In this document: positions 16,947 to 25,910 of the stretch, piece by piece | Position numbering within the stretch: position 1 is the stretch's first letter | Layout of the letters: every line of letters starts with the position of its first letter | Source of the DNA: Verrucomicrobiota bacterium JB024 | GTDB lineage: Bacteria > Verrucomicrobiota > Verrucomicrobiia > Opitutales > Cerasicoccaceae | Direction of reading: 5' to 3' | NCBI GenBank assembly: GCA_030673825.1 | Contig: JAUTCS010000035.1 | Coordinates: 1-59,109, forward strand | Length of the DNA: 59,109 nt | The notes under the pieces: model-generated | Databases searched by the model: none | What the model saw: only the letters and a program-made list of their open reading frames with translations | Told to the model about the DNA's origin: nothing | Position numbers and translations under genes: made by a program

Positions 16947-19585
16947 GAAACAGAACCCTCCGGTTGTGCCGCCGCTGTAGCGGCGGACTGGTAATACGTC
17001 TGCGCCTGAATGTTGAGCGCAGTCCCGCAGACAGGCGGGCGCGCTCCCGGCGCGTAATAGCAAATAGACGAAAACTTGTGCCCCTCGGCCTGCTGTTCGA
17101 CGAGCGGGTAATCCATGATCGCCTCCTGCACCGCTTGCGGCAGCCCCGTGTCGCGGGCAATCTCCTGAATGTCGGCCTTGTCCAGTTGGCGCATCAGCAA
17201 ATGCTGTTTGGAGTTGCCCATGACGACAGCGCGGATACGCGAGCTTTTGAAACGCTCGTACTGCTGAACGATGGAACAGGTCCAGCATGAGAATTTACGC
17301 AACTGCGCGTAGGCTTCTGAAACAATTTTCTCCCCGCCCGGCACGTCGAGGAAGCGAGAGACTTCTTCAAAGATCATGCGCTTGCGCAGTTTTCGCGGCA
17401 GCGAGATGATGTGCTGACGGGCGAAGGACGTGATGAGCAGTCCCGCCGCCGTGCGCAGTTCAACGGCCTCGTCGCCCAACTGGCCCAACTCGAAATGCGC
17501 GATTTGGCTGCGTAGGTTGATATTGGTCGTCCCGTCGAAAAGCTTCCCGTAGCTGCCGGTGCCCGTCCATGCGGCCATGAGCGTGGCCAGTTCATCCATC
17601 TCGGCCTTGGGGTGATACGAACTGCGCCCAAAGCGCATCATCTCGATTAACTGCGAATGGACCGGGTAGTCCTCCGGCTTGAAATACGCGAAAGCGGTAT
17701 CTTTCACGTAGTCACAGGTGTCGGCGCGCTTGGCGAACTGCACAATCCGCTCGGAGGGGATAGCGTCGTAGAATGCCAACGCCTCGTCATCTTCGACGGC
17801 AAGCAGGTCGCGGAAAAGACTGAACGCCTCCACAAAACTGGTTTTCGTTTTGATCTTCTGCTGTTTCCACAGGTAGGTGGCACAAGCCATCTTGCGGACC
17901 TCGGGCATTTGCTCACGGTAACGCTTGCTCCACGACTCGAATTGGTCCCGGTAAAGCAAATCGATGTAGTGGCCGATCTGTGCCTGCCGGACCTGCTGGC
18001 GCTCCTGCGAATCGGACACGCCGATCATGCGCGAAACCAACGCCACCCCGGAGGACACCTGCTGGCGGGTCAGCGGCATCCCCACGGTGTCAAGGTAGTT
18101 GATGACCAGGTCGCTGTCCGGCTCGATGATGATGGGCGTCCCGCCCAGCGATGTCGTGAAATTCTGATACGACAGCCCTTCTTCGATGATGACCGTATAC
18201 GCGAAGCGGTGCGCGGTCTGCGTGAGTAAGTCTTCCATGAAGACCGACTTGCCCGCCCCGCTGATCCCGAACAGCACCGTATGCTGGGGCGTACCGCCGA
18301 TGAAGGTATTGATCCCGACTATATTATGCTGGTTGCCGTCATAGATGGCTTCGGCCTCTTCGAGATAACCGGTAAACGTAGCCGAAAACGGCAACAGATC
18401 GGCAAGATAACCGTCCTCAGCGTATTCGTCGCGGTGGGTATAGCTGGAGCCCGTCCAGCCCGGCCATGAGGCGAAGAACAGCTTCCGGCTGGAGGCGAAC
18501 AAGGTGTTCTGGTAAATCTCCGCGCCATTCATCTGACTGACCGCCTGCTTCAACTCGGCGGTCTTAGCCCGGAGCGTGTCGAGGTCACGCGCCCACGTGC
18601 GGATGATGTAGGTCACGGCAAAGGGCTTGGTGTAGCCCTGTGCCAAGGCGTCGATGGTCGTCTCCTTTTTCGCTATGGCGGTGGCATCCGACTGCCGTCC
18701 CTTGTGGCGGTGCTCGTTCTTCAAACGGTCGGCCTCCTTCTCCTCCTTGCGGATGACCTGCTTCACGTTGAGCGGCTTCAGATTGACCGTTACTTGGTAG
18801 TCGAGCGACGAGAGGCTGGTCAGGTGATGGATGATGCCGGGATAGGTTTCGCTGGGCCAGCGCTGCACGGTGAAGACCGAATGGTAGTACCCGTCGAATT
18901 CCAGCGCCGCCTTGTCGGCGGGCCGAATGTCGCAGTGCAGACAGTTCTCCTGAATCGTGTAACGCTCGTCAAAGGTGCGGGCGTAGTCATAGTCGATGCT
19001 CTCGGCCAACGACGGATTGAGGAAGCGCTTGCAGGTGGCGTAGTGGGCCACATCGTCCATCGGTGTGACGGTCGTATCTGAGCCGAGTACGCTTTGGATG
19101 TGGTGCTCGCGCTCCTGAAAATGAACTCTCAGGCTATCGAGCTGGGCCTCGTAGAAGGTCCGCAAACCGGACTTCGTCTTCAGATTACCCGAATACTTTT
19201 CCATCCGCGTACACAGGAACACAATCAGGTACTCGCGCCGGAGCTTGCGCTCCAGCATCCTCTGCCAGTAGCGGGAGAAACGCTCATTGCGAACCGCCTT
19301 CACGTAATCATCCTGACAGTGTTGCTGGGTGTCCCGATAGTAGCGCGTCAGTGCCGTGCGGTAGTCGTTGCCACAGGTCCACTGCACCTGCATGGACTCG
19401 GTGGGACCTAGGGAACTGAGCAACTGGCGAATCTTGCGCTTGTATTCGTTGCGAACGCCTACACTGGCTCCGCGCAAATCCGGGGTCTCCACGGTGAAGC
19501 CTTTCGCGACGTGGCAACCGCTCTCCAGCGAGCCGAAGATCATCATGCCGTCCGCGAACCAACCGTTGGGTGCTCCGCTACTCAT
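16943..19585 (-). CDS. virB4: VirB4/TrbE-type conjugation ATPase
   Basis: An 880-residue ATPase, the most conserved motor of type IV secretion. Walker A is at about 440-447 ('GISGAGKS'), followed downstream by a Walker B-type region around 'RKRMIFEEVSRFLDV'. The N-terminal domain, about 1-430, holds the CagE/TrbE/VirB-like region. Late motifs such as 'SCWTCSIVQQYERFKSSRIR' fit the VirB4 C-terminal half. It energises pilus assembly and DNA transfer at the inner membrane. It overlaps virB3 by eight bases and the lipoprotein gene by four, so the operon is compact. Confidence 0.9.
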   Translation of the reverse strand: MSSGAPNGWFADGMMIFGSLESGCHVAKGFTVETPDLRGASVGVRNEYKRKIRQLLSSLGPTESMQVQWTCGNDYRTALTRYYRDTQQHCQDDYVKAVRNERFSRYWQRMLERKLRREYLIVFLCTRMEKYSGNLKTKSGLRTFYEAQLDSLRVHFQEREHHIQSVLGSDTTVTPMDDVAHYATCKRFLNPSLAESIDYDYARTFDERYTIQENCLHCDIRPADKAALEFDGYYHSVFTVQRWPSETYPGIIHHLTSLSSLDYQVTVNLKPLNVKQVIRKEEKEADRLKNEHRHKGRQSDATAIAKKETTIDALAQGYTKPFAVTYIIRTWARDLDTLRAKTAELKQAVSQMNGAEIYQNTLFASSRKLFFASWPGWTGSSYTHRDEYAEDGYLADLLPFSATFTGYLEEAEAIYDGNQHNIVGINTFIGGTPQHTVLFGISGAGKSVFMEDLLTQTAHRFAYTVIIEEGLSYQNFTTSLGGTPIIIEPDSDLVINYLDTVGMPLTRQQVSSGVALVSRMIGVSDSQERQQVRQAQIGHYIDLLYRDQFESWSKRYREQMPEVRKMACATYLWKQQKIKTKTSFVEAFSLFRDLLAVEDDEALAFYDAIPSERIVQFAKRADTCDYVKDTAFAYFKPEDYPVHSQLIEMMRFGRSSYHPKAEMDELATLMAAWTGTGSYGKLFDGTTNINLRSQIAHFELGQLGDEAVELRTAAGLLITSFARQHIISLPRKLRKRMIFEEVSRFLDVPGGEKIVSEAYAQLRKFSCWTCSIVQQYERFKSSRIRAVVMGNSKQHLLMRQLDKADIQEIARDTGLPQAVQEAIMDYPLVEQQAEGHKFSSICYYAPGARPPVCGTALNIQAQTYYQSAATAAAQPEGSVS

Positions 19586-19922
19586 GGTCTTCCTCCCTGC
19601 GATGGCGCGGGTTAATGGGCTGGACGACCCTGACGAAGGAAAAGCCCGCCGAGGTTACATTGCTGAACCAGTCCCGGTCATAGCCACGGGGCTTGTTGTG
19701 CCGCAAGAGCAAGACATACAAAGTCGGCAAGATCAGGACCGGCAGACCAGCCCCGAGCGAGATAAGCAGGGGCAGGCCGATCACCATGAAACAGAGCATG
19801 ACGGTGGCCAGCGCGGCTACCACACCGATCACCGGATAGAGGAAAAGATTGCCTGAGAGTCCAAAGGCCTGGCCCTTGGCGTCGGTCGCCGCATGAGTGC
19901 GGGTACGCTCCAGCTGTTCCAT
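19578..19922 (-). CDS. virB3: VirB3/TrbD-type transfer protein
   Basis: A 114-residue small inner-membrane protein with two adjacent hydrophobic helices about residues 30-75 ('VIGVVAALATVMLCFMVIGL' and 'AGLPVLILPTLYVLLL'). The soluble tail is basic ('RPRHRREEDH'-like composition). VirB3 partners VirB4 in pilus assembly, and the gene indeed overlaps virB4 and follows the pilin gene. Family sequence is poorly conserved, so the call relies on length, topology and place. Confidence 0.7.
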   Translation of the reverse strand: MEQLERTRTHAATDAKGQAFGLSGNLFLYPVIGVVAALATVMLCFMVIGLPLLISLGAGLPVLILPTLYVLLLRHNKPRGYDRDWFSNVTSAGFSFVRVVQPINPRHRREEDHE

Positions 19923-19967
19923 TTAAAGATGGACGTTGAGATGAACGGATTGAGGGCAAATTGCCCT

Positions 19968-20240
19968 TTAGAATGAAGGCTCGATCGCAGCATCCCCCAG
20001 TCCTGCTATGACGAAAAATGAGGACATGATGAGACCGGCGGCTGCTATAATTATCCCTCCAAAGATTGAGGAATATCCCTCGGAATCTCCATCGGCTATT
20101 TTACGGGCTCCTCGCCAGATGAGGAAAATCCCGTAAACAAAGCCGAAGAAGAAAACGACACCCAAAGCCACTGCGAACATATCCTTCAGGTCCGTCAGTG
20201 TCGATTGGGCCAAGGCGGGAGGCACAATAAGGCTATTCAT
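19968..20240 (-). CDS. virB2: VirB2/TrbC-type pilin
   Basis: A 90-residue protein with a short N-terminal segment ending in a possible signal-peptidase site ('VPPALAQS'). Two hydrophobic helices follow: about 22-42 ('FAVALGVVFFFGFVYGIFLI') and about 60-82 ('IFGGIIIAAAGLIMSSFFVI'). They are joined by a short polar cytoplasmic loop 'RGARKIADGDSEG'. That is the architecture of VirB2 pilin subunits. It is the first gene of the minus-strand operon, with about 195 bases separating it from the divergent AAA+ gene; the operon promoter should lie there. Confidence 0.72.
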   Translation of the reverse strand: MNSLIVPPALAQSTLTDLKDMFAVALGVVFFFGFVYGIFLIWRGARKIADGDSEGYSSIFGGIIIAAAGLIMSSFFVIAGLGDAAIEPSF

Positions 20241-20435
20241 TTTGCCCTTTCAGTAGAGATTATCGTTTGTTTTTGGATGGCTAAAAAAACGCAGAATAAA
20301 ACGAAACATCATCCGCGTTTGACGGCTATAACTAAACCACCTATTACCAACCAACGTCAACGCAGTATATCCGCACACGCTTCCATTTACTTTTTATTTA
20401 AAAAATAACCAACAATAACCCTAATTACAAACGTC

Positions 20436-21383
20436 ATGCCTAGTAATAATATCGAACAAATAGCCTACTTAAATGAGCATCTAACCTCACATATAATCGG
20501 ACAGAATCGAGCCATCGAAAAAGCCTGTTCCGTCCTGCAAAGAGGAGCCTTAAAATTATCCCATCCAGACCGTCCTTTAGGCTCGTTTTTGTTCGTCGGA
20601 CCGACCGGCGTCGGCAAGACCGAACTGACCAAGTGCTTCACAAAATATTTGTTCCCCGGAGAGCACCGTTTAATCCGTTTCGACATGTCCGAATACCAGA
20701 ACAAAGAGCAACTCGAAGTGCTCCTGGGAGACGGCGCCAACGCCCAAGGCCAGATGGGTAGATTGTTCGACTTGAACAGGGATGAACAGGGAAATCTTCA
20801 GGGCGGAACGATTCTTTTTGACGAGATCGAGAAAGCCCATCCCGATCTGCTCTTGATCCTGCTTCAGGTTCTGGAAGACGGGCGACTCACCCTGCGTGAC
20901 GGGACCATCTTAAATTTGAGGAATTTCTTCGTCGTACTGACCTCAAACATCGGCGCTTCCGAGGCCATGGAGATGAGAAAATCCACCCCTGAAACCATTG
21001 AGCGCGTCGTCTTCGCGCTGGTCCGCGAAAAGCTGCGCCCCGAACTCGTCGGACGCATTACCGAAATAGTTATGTTCGAGCGCTTGGAGTATGACGTTCA
21101 GGTCAAAATCGCCCGCCTCATGTTAGAGCGAGAAGTCGATAGGCTTAGCAAGCAACTAAAAATGACAATTACCTTCGACGATGAACTACTGGAGCAAGTT
21201 TTAATTGACGGTTTTGATGCAAGATTTGGAGCCCGTCCATTACGGCGGAATATTGAGCGCTTAGTTGAATGCGCTATAACCAAAACAGTATTAAACCTTC
21301 ACACAGCAGGAACACAAACTCAGAACATACATATAAAAAACAATATAACTCCAACGCTAACACCAAAACCCTTCACTCTTTAG
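20436..21383 (+). CDS. Stand-alone ClpB/ClpA-type AAA+ ATPase
   Basis: A 315-residue single-domain AAA+ protein. Walker A is at 55-62 ('GPTGVGKT'), Walker B about 126-130 ('ILFDE'), then sensor 1 'VVLTSNIG', an arginine finger region 'LRPELVGRITE' and sensor 2 'FGARPLRR'. It matches the second AAA module of ClpB/ClpA plus the small C-terminal domain, but lacks the N domain, first AAA ring and middle coil. It is divergent from the conjugation operon and converges on the catabolic cluster, overlapping its first gene by 27 bases. It may remodel transfer proteins; this is inferred from position only. Confidence 0.8.
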   Translation: MPSNNIEQIAYLNEHLTSHIIGQNRAIEKACSVLQRGALKLSHPDRPLGSFLFVGPTGVGKTELTKCFTKYLFPGEHRLIRFDMSEYQNKEQLEVLLGDGANAQGQMGRLFDLNRDEQGNLQGGTILFDEIEKAHPDLLLILLQVLEDGRLTLRDGTILNLRNFFVVLTSNIGASEAMEMRKSTPETIERVVFALVREKLRPELVGRITEIVMFERLEYDVQVKIARLMLEREVDRLSKQLKMTITFDDELLEQVLIDGFDARFGARPLRRNIERLVECAITKTVLNLHTAGTQTQNIHIKNNITPTLTPKPFTL

Positions 21384-23642
21384 ATCACAACGTAGAGACT
21401 CATAGTCGAATGCCGACAATCCCTGTATGGGCATCCTTGTTCTTCCACAATCAACACCCAATATTTTCATCAATGCTTTACCTGCATTGAGCCCTCCATA
21501 CCTGAGGATTATGTTAATATACCGTGTGGCCTGTCCCTGAGATTGCCGGGCTTCCTCCATGTTCTCCTTTTGATAGGCCTCCAGTATTTTCCAATAAATA
21601 TCCGTACGGTAATTGTAAGTGCTTCCGACTGCGCCGCTCGCGCCTGCCTCGATTCCATCCAGCAGCATTTCATCACGACCAAAATACATTTTGATCCCAG
21701 CCGGAGACGACATTACACAGCTACGAAAGTCATCAATGTCTTCATGGGTGAACTTGATACCCGCGAATGTGGGCATGGACTCTATCAACAACGGTAGCAG
21801 GTCTGAAGCTCGGAACGGCACCTGCGTTACTGAAGGGATATGATAGTAGTAAAACGGCAGTGAGGAGGATTGCGCAACCTCCCGCAAAACTGAGACGCAC
21901 GAGGAAAGGCTCATTGCCGCGAGGCCGATGGGGACAACCGAGGCGACCCCCTTCGCGCCAACTTTTTCCGCATGAGCGGCCAGCAGGCAGGCAGCTTCTA
22001 CTGTCGAGTACCCAACATGCACGAGCACATCGATCCCCACAGAGGGGGCCTCTTTGCACCAAGCCTCCGCCAGAGCCTTTCGCTCATCAACGGATAAAGA
22101 ACCACCTTCGCCCGTCGTACCGCAGATAAATACTCCAGACACGCCAAGTTGCGATAGCCTACTTGCCTGTTCGCGCACCATTTTCAGGTTAAGGTTTCCA
22201 CCTGCATCAAAGGGCGTAAACGGGGCTGCGATGAATTTGAAGCCACCTTCACCCCCTTGGGCGCCGGCATGCGCTTTATTGCGACGTTGCAAGGTAAAAC
22301 TCCGATCAACCTCTGCCCCCTGATCCTGCAGAAGTGCACGTAACTGAGAGCCATCAAGTTCGGTCGCTCTGATGCGCCTTTGCGCGCACAGAGCCGCCGC
22401 CGTTCCTGCTGCCTGTCCCATCGCCATACACTGCGCCTGAACTCGGGCAGAGGCAAACGCCTCCCGTGTGGCGGAAAACGCGCCCCCGGCGACAATGACC
22501 CCCTCACTCCCGCAGGGAACCAGACAGCGGTAGGGGATCCCATACGGCCCCTGCAGAAAGGTCGCTTCCGTATTCGCGGACACAGCCCGATGCACATCAA
22601 TGGGATGGGCCCCGAGCGCGATCACATCCGGATGGTCTGGCGGCGAGACGACATCCTCAACACCCAGAGTGTACAGCCCCTCGATTGACCGCGTCTCACG
22701 AATCCCCGTCTGTGCCGCCGTATGCAGCAGATAGCAGTCGCGAAAGGCCCGATGGCGTCCACGAAAACACTCTACGATGGTGTGGACATCTTCCCGCATC
22801 GTTATCTCAGCCTCTGTGATGTCTTCCACCCGGACGGCATTTCCGGCATAACGGGTCGCGTTAACGCTCAGTTGGCCAGGACGGAGCACACTTCCATGCA
22901 CAGCCCACGGGCCTCCAAAGTTTTTCAGCCGCCCGGCCTCCACTTCTTCCTTCAGATAATCCGCCAGTTCGAAGTTCCGGTACTTCACCCCGTCTTCCGC
23001 CATAAGCGTAGCCAGCGCCTCCGTATCCACTCCCCCCAGGACAAACTGGAGGCTCATCGGCTGCATCTCGCCATTCTCACCATGACGATAACGCCAGGGC
23101 AGGCCAACCATGGCAGTCACTGCCCCTGTGCCCGTCGCATCGACAACCATGCGAGCCTTGACGCGCAGTTCTGCTCCATCTACCGACACATGCACATACT
23201 GGCATCCTGGTTGGCTCACATTCTCGGCCACCTCCACCCCGCACGCGCGAGAGATCCCTGTCACTTTCGCATGGAGCATGACAGCCACACCGGCCTCGCG
23301 CACCATCCGCATGGAAACGAGTTTGTACAACTCCGCCTCGAACGGCACATTCCCAGACGGCAAGTCAATACGCGCCCCGCCCAGCTTCGCCAAACGCTGG
23401 ATAAACTCCTCCGGAATGCCACGGACGACCCTCTTTCCGTTCGAGTTGAATTTGCTGATCGGACCGACCAGGGCTGCTGTCGCCATCCCGCCCAAAAAAC
23501 CATAGTTCTCGATCAACAACGTACGGGCACCGTTTCTGGCTGACGCGATGGCTGCAATGAAACCGGCTGGACCCCCACCACATACAACGACATCCATAAC
23601 GGAGGATGACACGGATGATAATAACAGTTCGTCTATATTCAT
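21357..23642 (-). CDS. Fusion of FAD-dependent oxidoreductase and N-acetylneuraminate-lyase-type aldolase
   Basis: A 761-residue two-domain protein from the ATG at 23642; an upstream TTG at 23714 is less likely. Residues 1 to about 460 are a FAD_oxidored-type dehydrogenase with dinucleotide motif 'DVVVCGGGPAGFIAA' (about 17-31) and 'VVDATGTGAVTAM'. Residues about 465-761 are a complete DapA/NanA-family TIM barrel. It shows 'IAAPFTPFDAGG', 'FICGTTGEGGSLS', 'YYYHIPSVTQV', a Schiff-base lysine at about 630 in 'IKFTHED', and 'GASGAVGSTYNY', the NanA-like set. No stop or frameshift separates the parts. It probably oxidises a substrate and cleaves the 2-keto-3-deoxy acid to pyruvate plus an aldehyde. 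Confidence 0.85.
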   Translation of the reverse strand: MNIDELLLSSVSSSVMDVVVCGGGPAGFIAAIASARNGARTLLIENYGFLGGMATAALVGPISKFNSNGKRVVRGIPEEFIQRLAKLGGARIDLPSGNVPFEAELYKLVSMRMVREAGVAVMLHAKVTGISRACGVEVAENVSQPGCQYVHVSVDGAELRVKARMVVDATGTGAVTAMVGLPWRYRHGENGEMQPMSLQFVLGGVDTEALATLMAEDGVKYRNFELADYLKEEVEAGRLKNFGGPWAVHGSVLRPGQLSVNATRYAGNAVRVEDITEAEITMREDVHTIVECFRGRHRAFRDCYLLHTAAQTGIRETRSIEGLYTLGVEDVVSPPDHPDVIALGAHPIDVHRAVSANTEATFLQGPYGIPYRCLVPCGSEGVIVAGGAFSATREAFASARVQAQCMAMGQAAGTAAALCAQRRIRATELDGSQLRALLQDQGAEVDRSFTLQRRNKAHAGAQGGEGGFKFIAAPFTPFDAGGNLNLKMVREQASRLSQLGVSGVFICGTTGEGGSLSVDERKALAEAWCKEAPSVGIDVLVHVGYSTVEAACLLAAHAEKVGAKGVASVVPIGLAAMSLSSCVSVLREVAQSSSLPFYYYHIPSVTQVPFRASDLLPLLIESMPTFAGIKFTHEDIDDFRSCVMSSPAGIKMYFGRDEMLLDGIEAGASGAVGSTYNYRTDIYWKILEAYQKENMEEARQSQGQATRYINIILRYGGLNAGKALMKILGVDCGRTRMPIQGLSAFDYESLRCDLKSEGFWC

Positions 23643-23879
23643 GGTCGTACGATCGGTGGCCTGGTTTTGCAAAGGTGTCGGAAATGAATCAACTCCATGC
23701 ACACCACGACTCAATCCTATGTCAACTATCCCATTTCTTCCGAAAATCTAAATCTCGGAATACCGCACGCTTCCGACATAAAACATGACATTTCCGACAT
23801 TCTGTTTTCTTAAACAGACTGACGCGACTTGCCAACCCCACAAATCCGCTCATATTCGATTCGTTGCAATCGATCTCGG

Positions 23880-24896
23880 ATGCCCTCTCCAACGCCCCAA
23901 TACTCAAGATTTCGCACCATGGCCACCGTGCGCGCATTGCGACGCATGATCTCGGAGACGCCACCATGCCACGCTTTTCGTCAGTTGCTGCAGTCAGTGA
24001 TCGACGAATGTGTACTGTCCAGGATTTCTGTCCATGAGGACAGTTTCTCCGCCTCTGACCCCTCACCGCGCGAAACATCGTTGGGCGGAGCAAGTCTATC
24101 GGGCCCTCTTCCCCATCCCCGTTTGATCTTACCATTGAGCGGCGAACTACGCGTCATCCGCAATCGGGCAAAGCCTTCGCTGGACGATGTCATGCGAGTC
24201 GCGCACCTGCGTTGGATTCCGGCCAATGGCTGGTTCTTCATCAGAAATCGCACCGCTCGCCTCGTCCTTTCAATTATCTATCACTCGGATTGCACCAGGT
24301 ACGTTTGGTTTAACCGGGAGCCCACCCCTGGTGCACCCATTGGAGCCGAGACCTCCCTCACCCTGCTTCAGTACCGGACGCCAGCGGCCCCGAGCGCGAC
24401 AATGCATCAAGCGCTCCGCATGACAAATGCGGCCCTTAGCTCGAAAGACCCCGTTGACCAGAGACTCGCTCTCGCCAGCATGAATAACTTGTTGGCATGG
24501 TCATTATATGAACTCGACCAGCAACCACCGCCCGTTTCTACCAGTGGCAGTCAGCAGTTGTTTGACGATATCCTGGCTTTTATCTTAGAACATCTCGACG
24601 ATCATCTGGACCGCGACAAGATAGCAGCATCGTTTAGCATAAGCTCTGATCATCTGACGCGCCTTTTCCGCGAACACGGATCATGCGGATTCACAGAATT
24701 CGTAAGAGCAGAAAGGCTCGACCGGGCACGAACACTTCTGGCCAGCAGCAGCCTGTCGGTCAAAGAGATTTCGTACGCATGCGGATTCGGTGGCGTCGAT
24801 TACTTTATTAAATGCTTCCGGGAGAAAAACGGACTCCCACCTCTGCATTGGAGAAGGCAACGAGCTGCCGGCAGAGATAATCCCCAGGACTGTTAA
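23880..24896 (+). CDS. AraC-family transcription regulator
   Basis: A 338-residue regulator, from the first ATG at 23880; ATG 23919 is an alternative. The C terminus has the two helix-turn-helix motifs of AraC: 'DRDKIAASFSISSDHLTRLF' and 'SLSVKEISYACGFGGVDYFI', followed by 'KCFREKNGLPPLHWRR'. The N-terminal part, about 70-200, is likely a cupin-like ligand-binding domain with 'LPHPRLILPLSGELRVIRN'. It is divergent from the FAD/aldolase fusion gene (about 240 bases between starts) and probably controls it in response to a sugar or sugar acid. Confidence 0.8.
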   Translation: MPSPTPQYSRFRTMATVRALRRMISETPPCHAFRQLLQSVIDECVLSRISVHEDSFSASDPSPRETSLGGASLSGPLPHPRLILPLSGELRVIRNRAKPSLDDVMRVAHLRWIPANGWFFIRNRTARLVLSIIYHSDCTRYVWFNREPTPGAPIGAETSLTLLQYRTPAAPSATMHQALRMTNAALSSKDPVDQRLALASMNNLLAWSLYELDQQPPPVSTSGSQQLFDDILAFILEHLDDHLDRDKIAASFSISSDHLTRLFREHGSCGFTEFVRAERLDRARTLLASSSLSVKEISYACGFGGVDYFIKCFREKNGLPPLHWRRQRAAGRDNPQDC

Positions 24897-25018
24897 TATA
24901 CCCTGCCGCACCTCGGGCGTATAGCCAGCACGGTCTCCCAAAGAGAATTTTACTCTTGAAACATCTCTCAATATATCAATGATAAAACCAGACACTAACC
25001 CTTCTTTTACTTGTTCCC

Positions 25019-25774
25019 ATGTCCCCATCCACCCCAACCGTTGCGCATCCTCCACGCGCTTCATCCCACTGGCGATCAGGTTTCTCGCTGACTGAGCTCT
25101 TGGTAGTTCTTTCCATCATCGGCGTACTTTCAGCAATCATAATTGTCGCAGTAGGCTCGATCAAAGAGCAAGCCTGGGCCACCAAATCGATTGGGAATAA
25201 ACGAACGATTTACACCGCGCTAAGCATGTATCATGCGGACCACGGAAACCTGCCTCCGCTGATCAGCGCAGATTCCGAGACTCAGCAAAGCTGGAATACC
25301 AACACCGCCTGGCATACGATTATCGCCCCCTATCTCGAACACAATGAAATCGTCAACGGGAGAAGGACCGAAGCATCGGAGGTTTTCTATGATCCAGCCC
25401 AGGCTGTTCACTCTGTGCGAGGAGACTATGGCATCGGGTACAGCCAACAGTATGGGCCGATCAAGAAGTGGTTGACCGACAGCCAGGGGGTCAGTAACCC
25501 CGCTTCCCGCTCGCTTTCGTTCGCCGAGATCAACAACCCTGGAAGAACCCCTCTGCTGGCGGACTGCGAGGCCCAGAACAGCGCGGGAGAGGTTGTGGGC
25601 AGCTGGTATTTTATCATGACCAGGACCAGCCTCCCGCCTCTGTCCGGCTCTCCGCGGCTCTCCTTCCGACACAATGATCGGGTGCAGTTCCTCTTCGCCG
25701 ACGGAAGCAGCGGCTCCTATACACTGGACGAGGTCTACGGAGAGGATGGCATACTCCCTTGGTCAAACGAATAA
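25019..25774 (+). CDS. Prepilin-like protein with H-X9-DG domain
   Basis: A 251-residue protein with an N-terminal prepilin methylation motif, 'GFSLTELLVVLSIIGVLSAI', about residues 21-40, preceded by a 20-residue polar leader. The C terminus shows the H-X9-DG-like 'RHNDRVQFLFADGSSGSYTL', typical of a very abundant Planctomycetota/Verrucomicrobiota pseudopilin family (often called DUF1559-like). Such proteins are exported and inserted in type II or IV pilus-like machines. In these phyla they frequently sit in polysaccharide-use clusters, as here between an AraC regulator and sialidase-like genes. Confidence 0.75.
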   Translation: MSPSTPTVAHPPRASSHWRSGFSLTELLVVLSIIGVLSAIIIVAVGSIKEQAWATKSIGNKRTIYTALSMYHADHGNLPPLISADSETQQSWNTNTAWHTIIAPYLEHNEIVNGRRTEASEVFYDPAQAVHSVRGDYGIGYSQQYGPIKKWLTDSQGVSNPASRSLSFAEINNPGRTPLLADCEAQNSAGEVVGSWYFIMTRTSLPPLSGSPRLSFRHNDRVQFLFADGSSGSYTLDEVYGEDGILPWSNE

Positions 25775-25910
25775 GTCCCATACGCAGTCGCGGGAAATGA
25801 CGCATGACGAACCCGACAGTGCGTCAGTCGGACACAGAGAACCTAGCAAGCCTCACGGACTACCCATTCGAAGGGCAAACAATCCGTCTTAATCACTTGG
25901 CCTACTTGGT

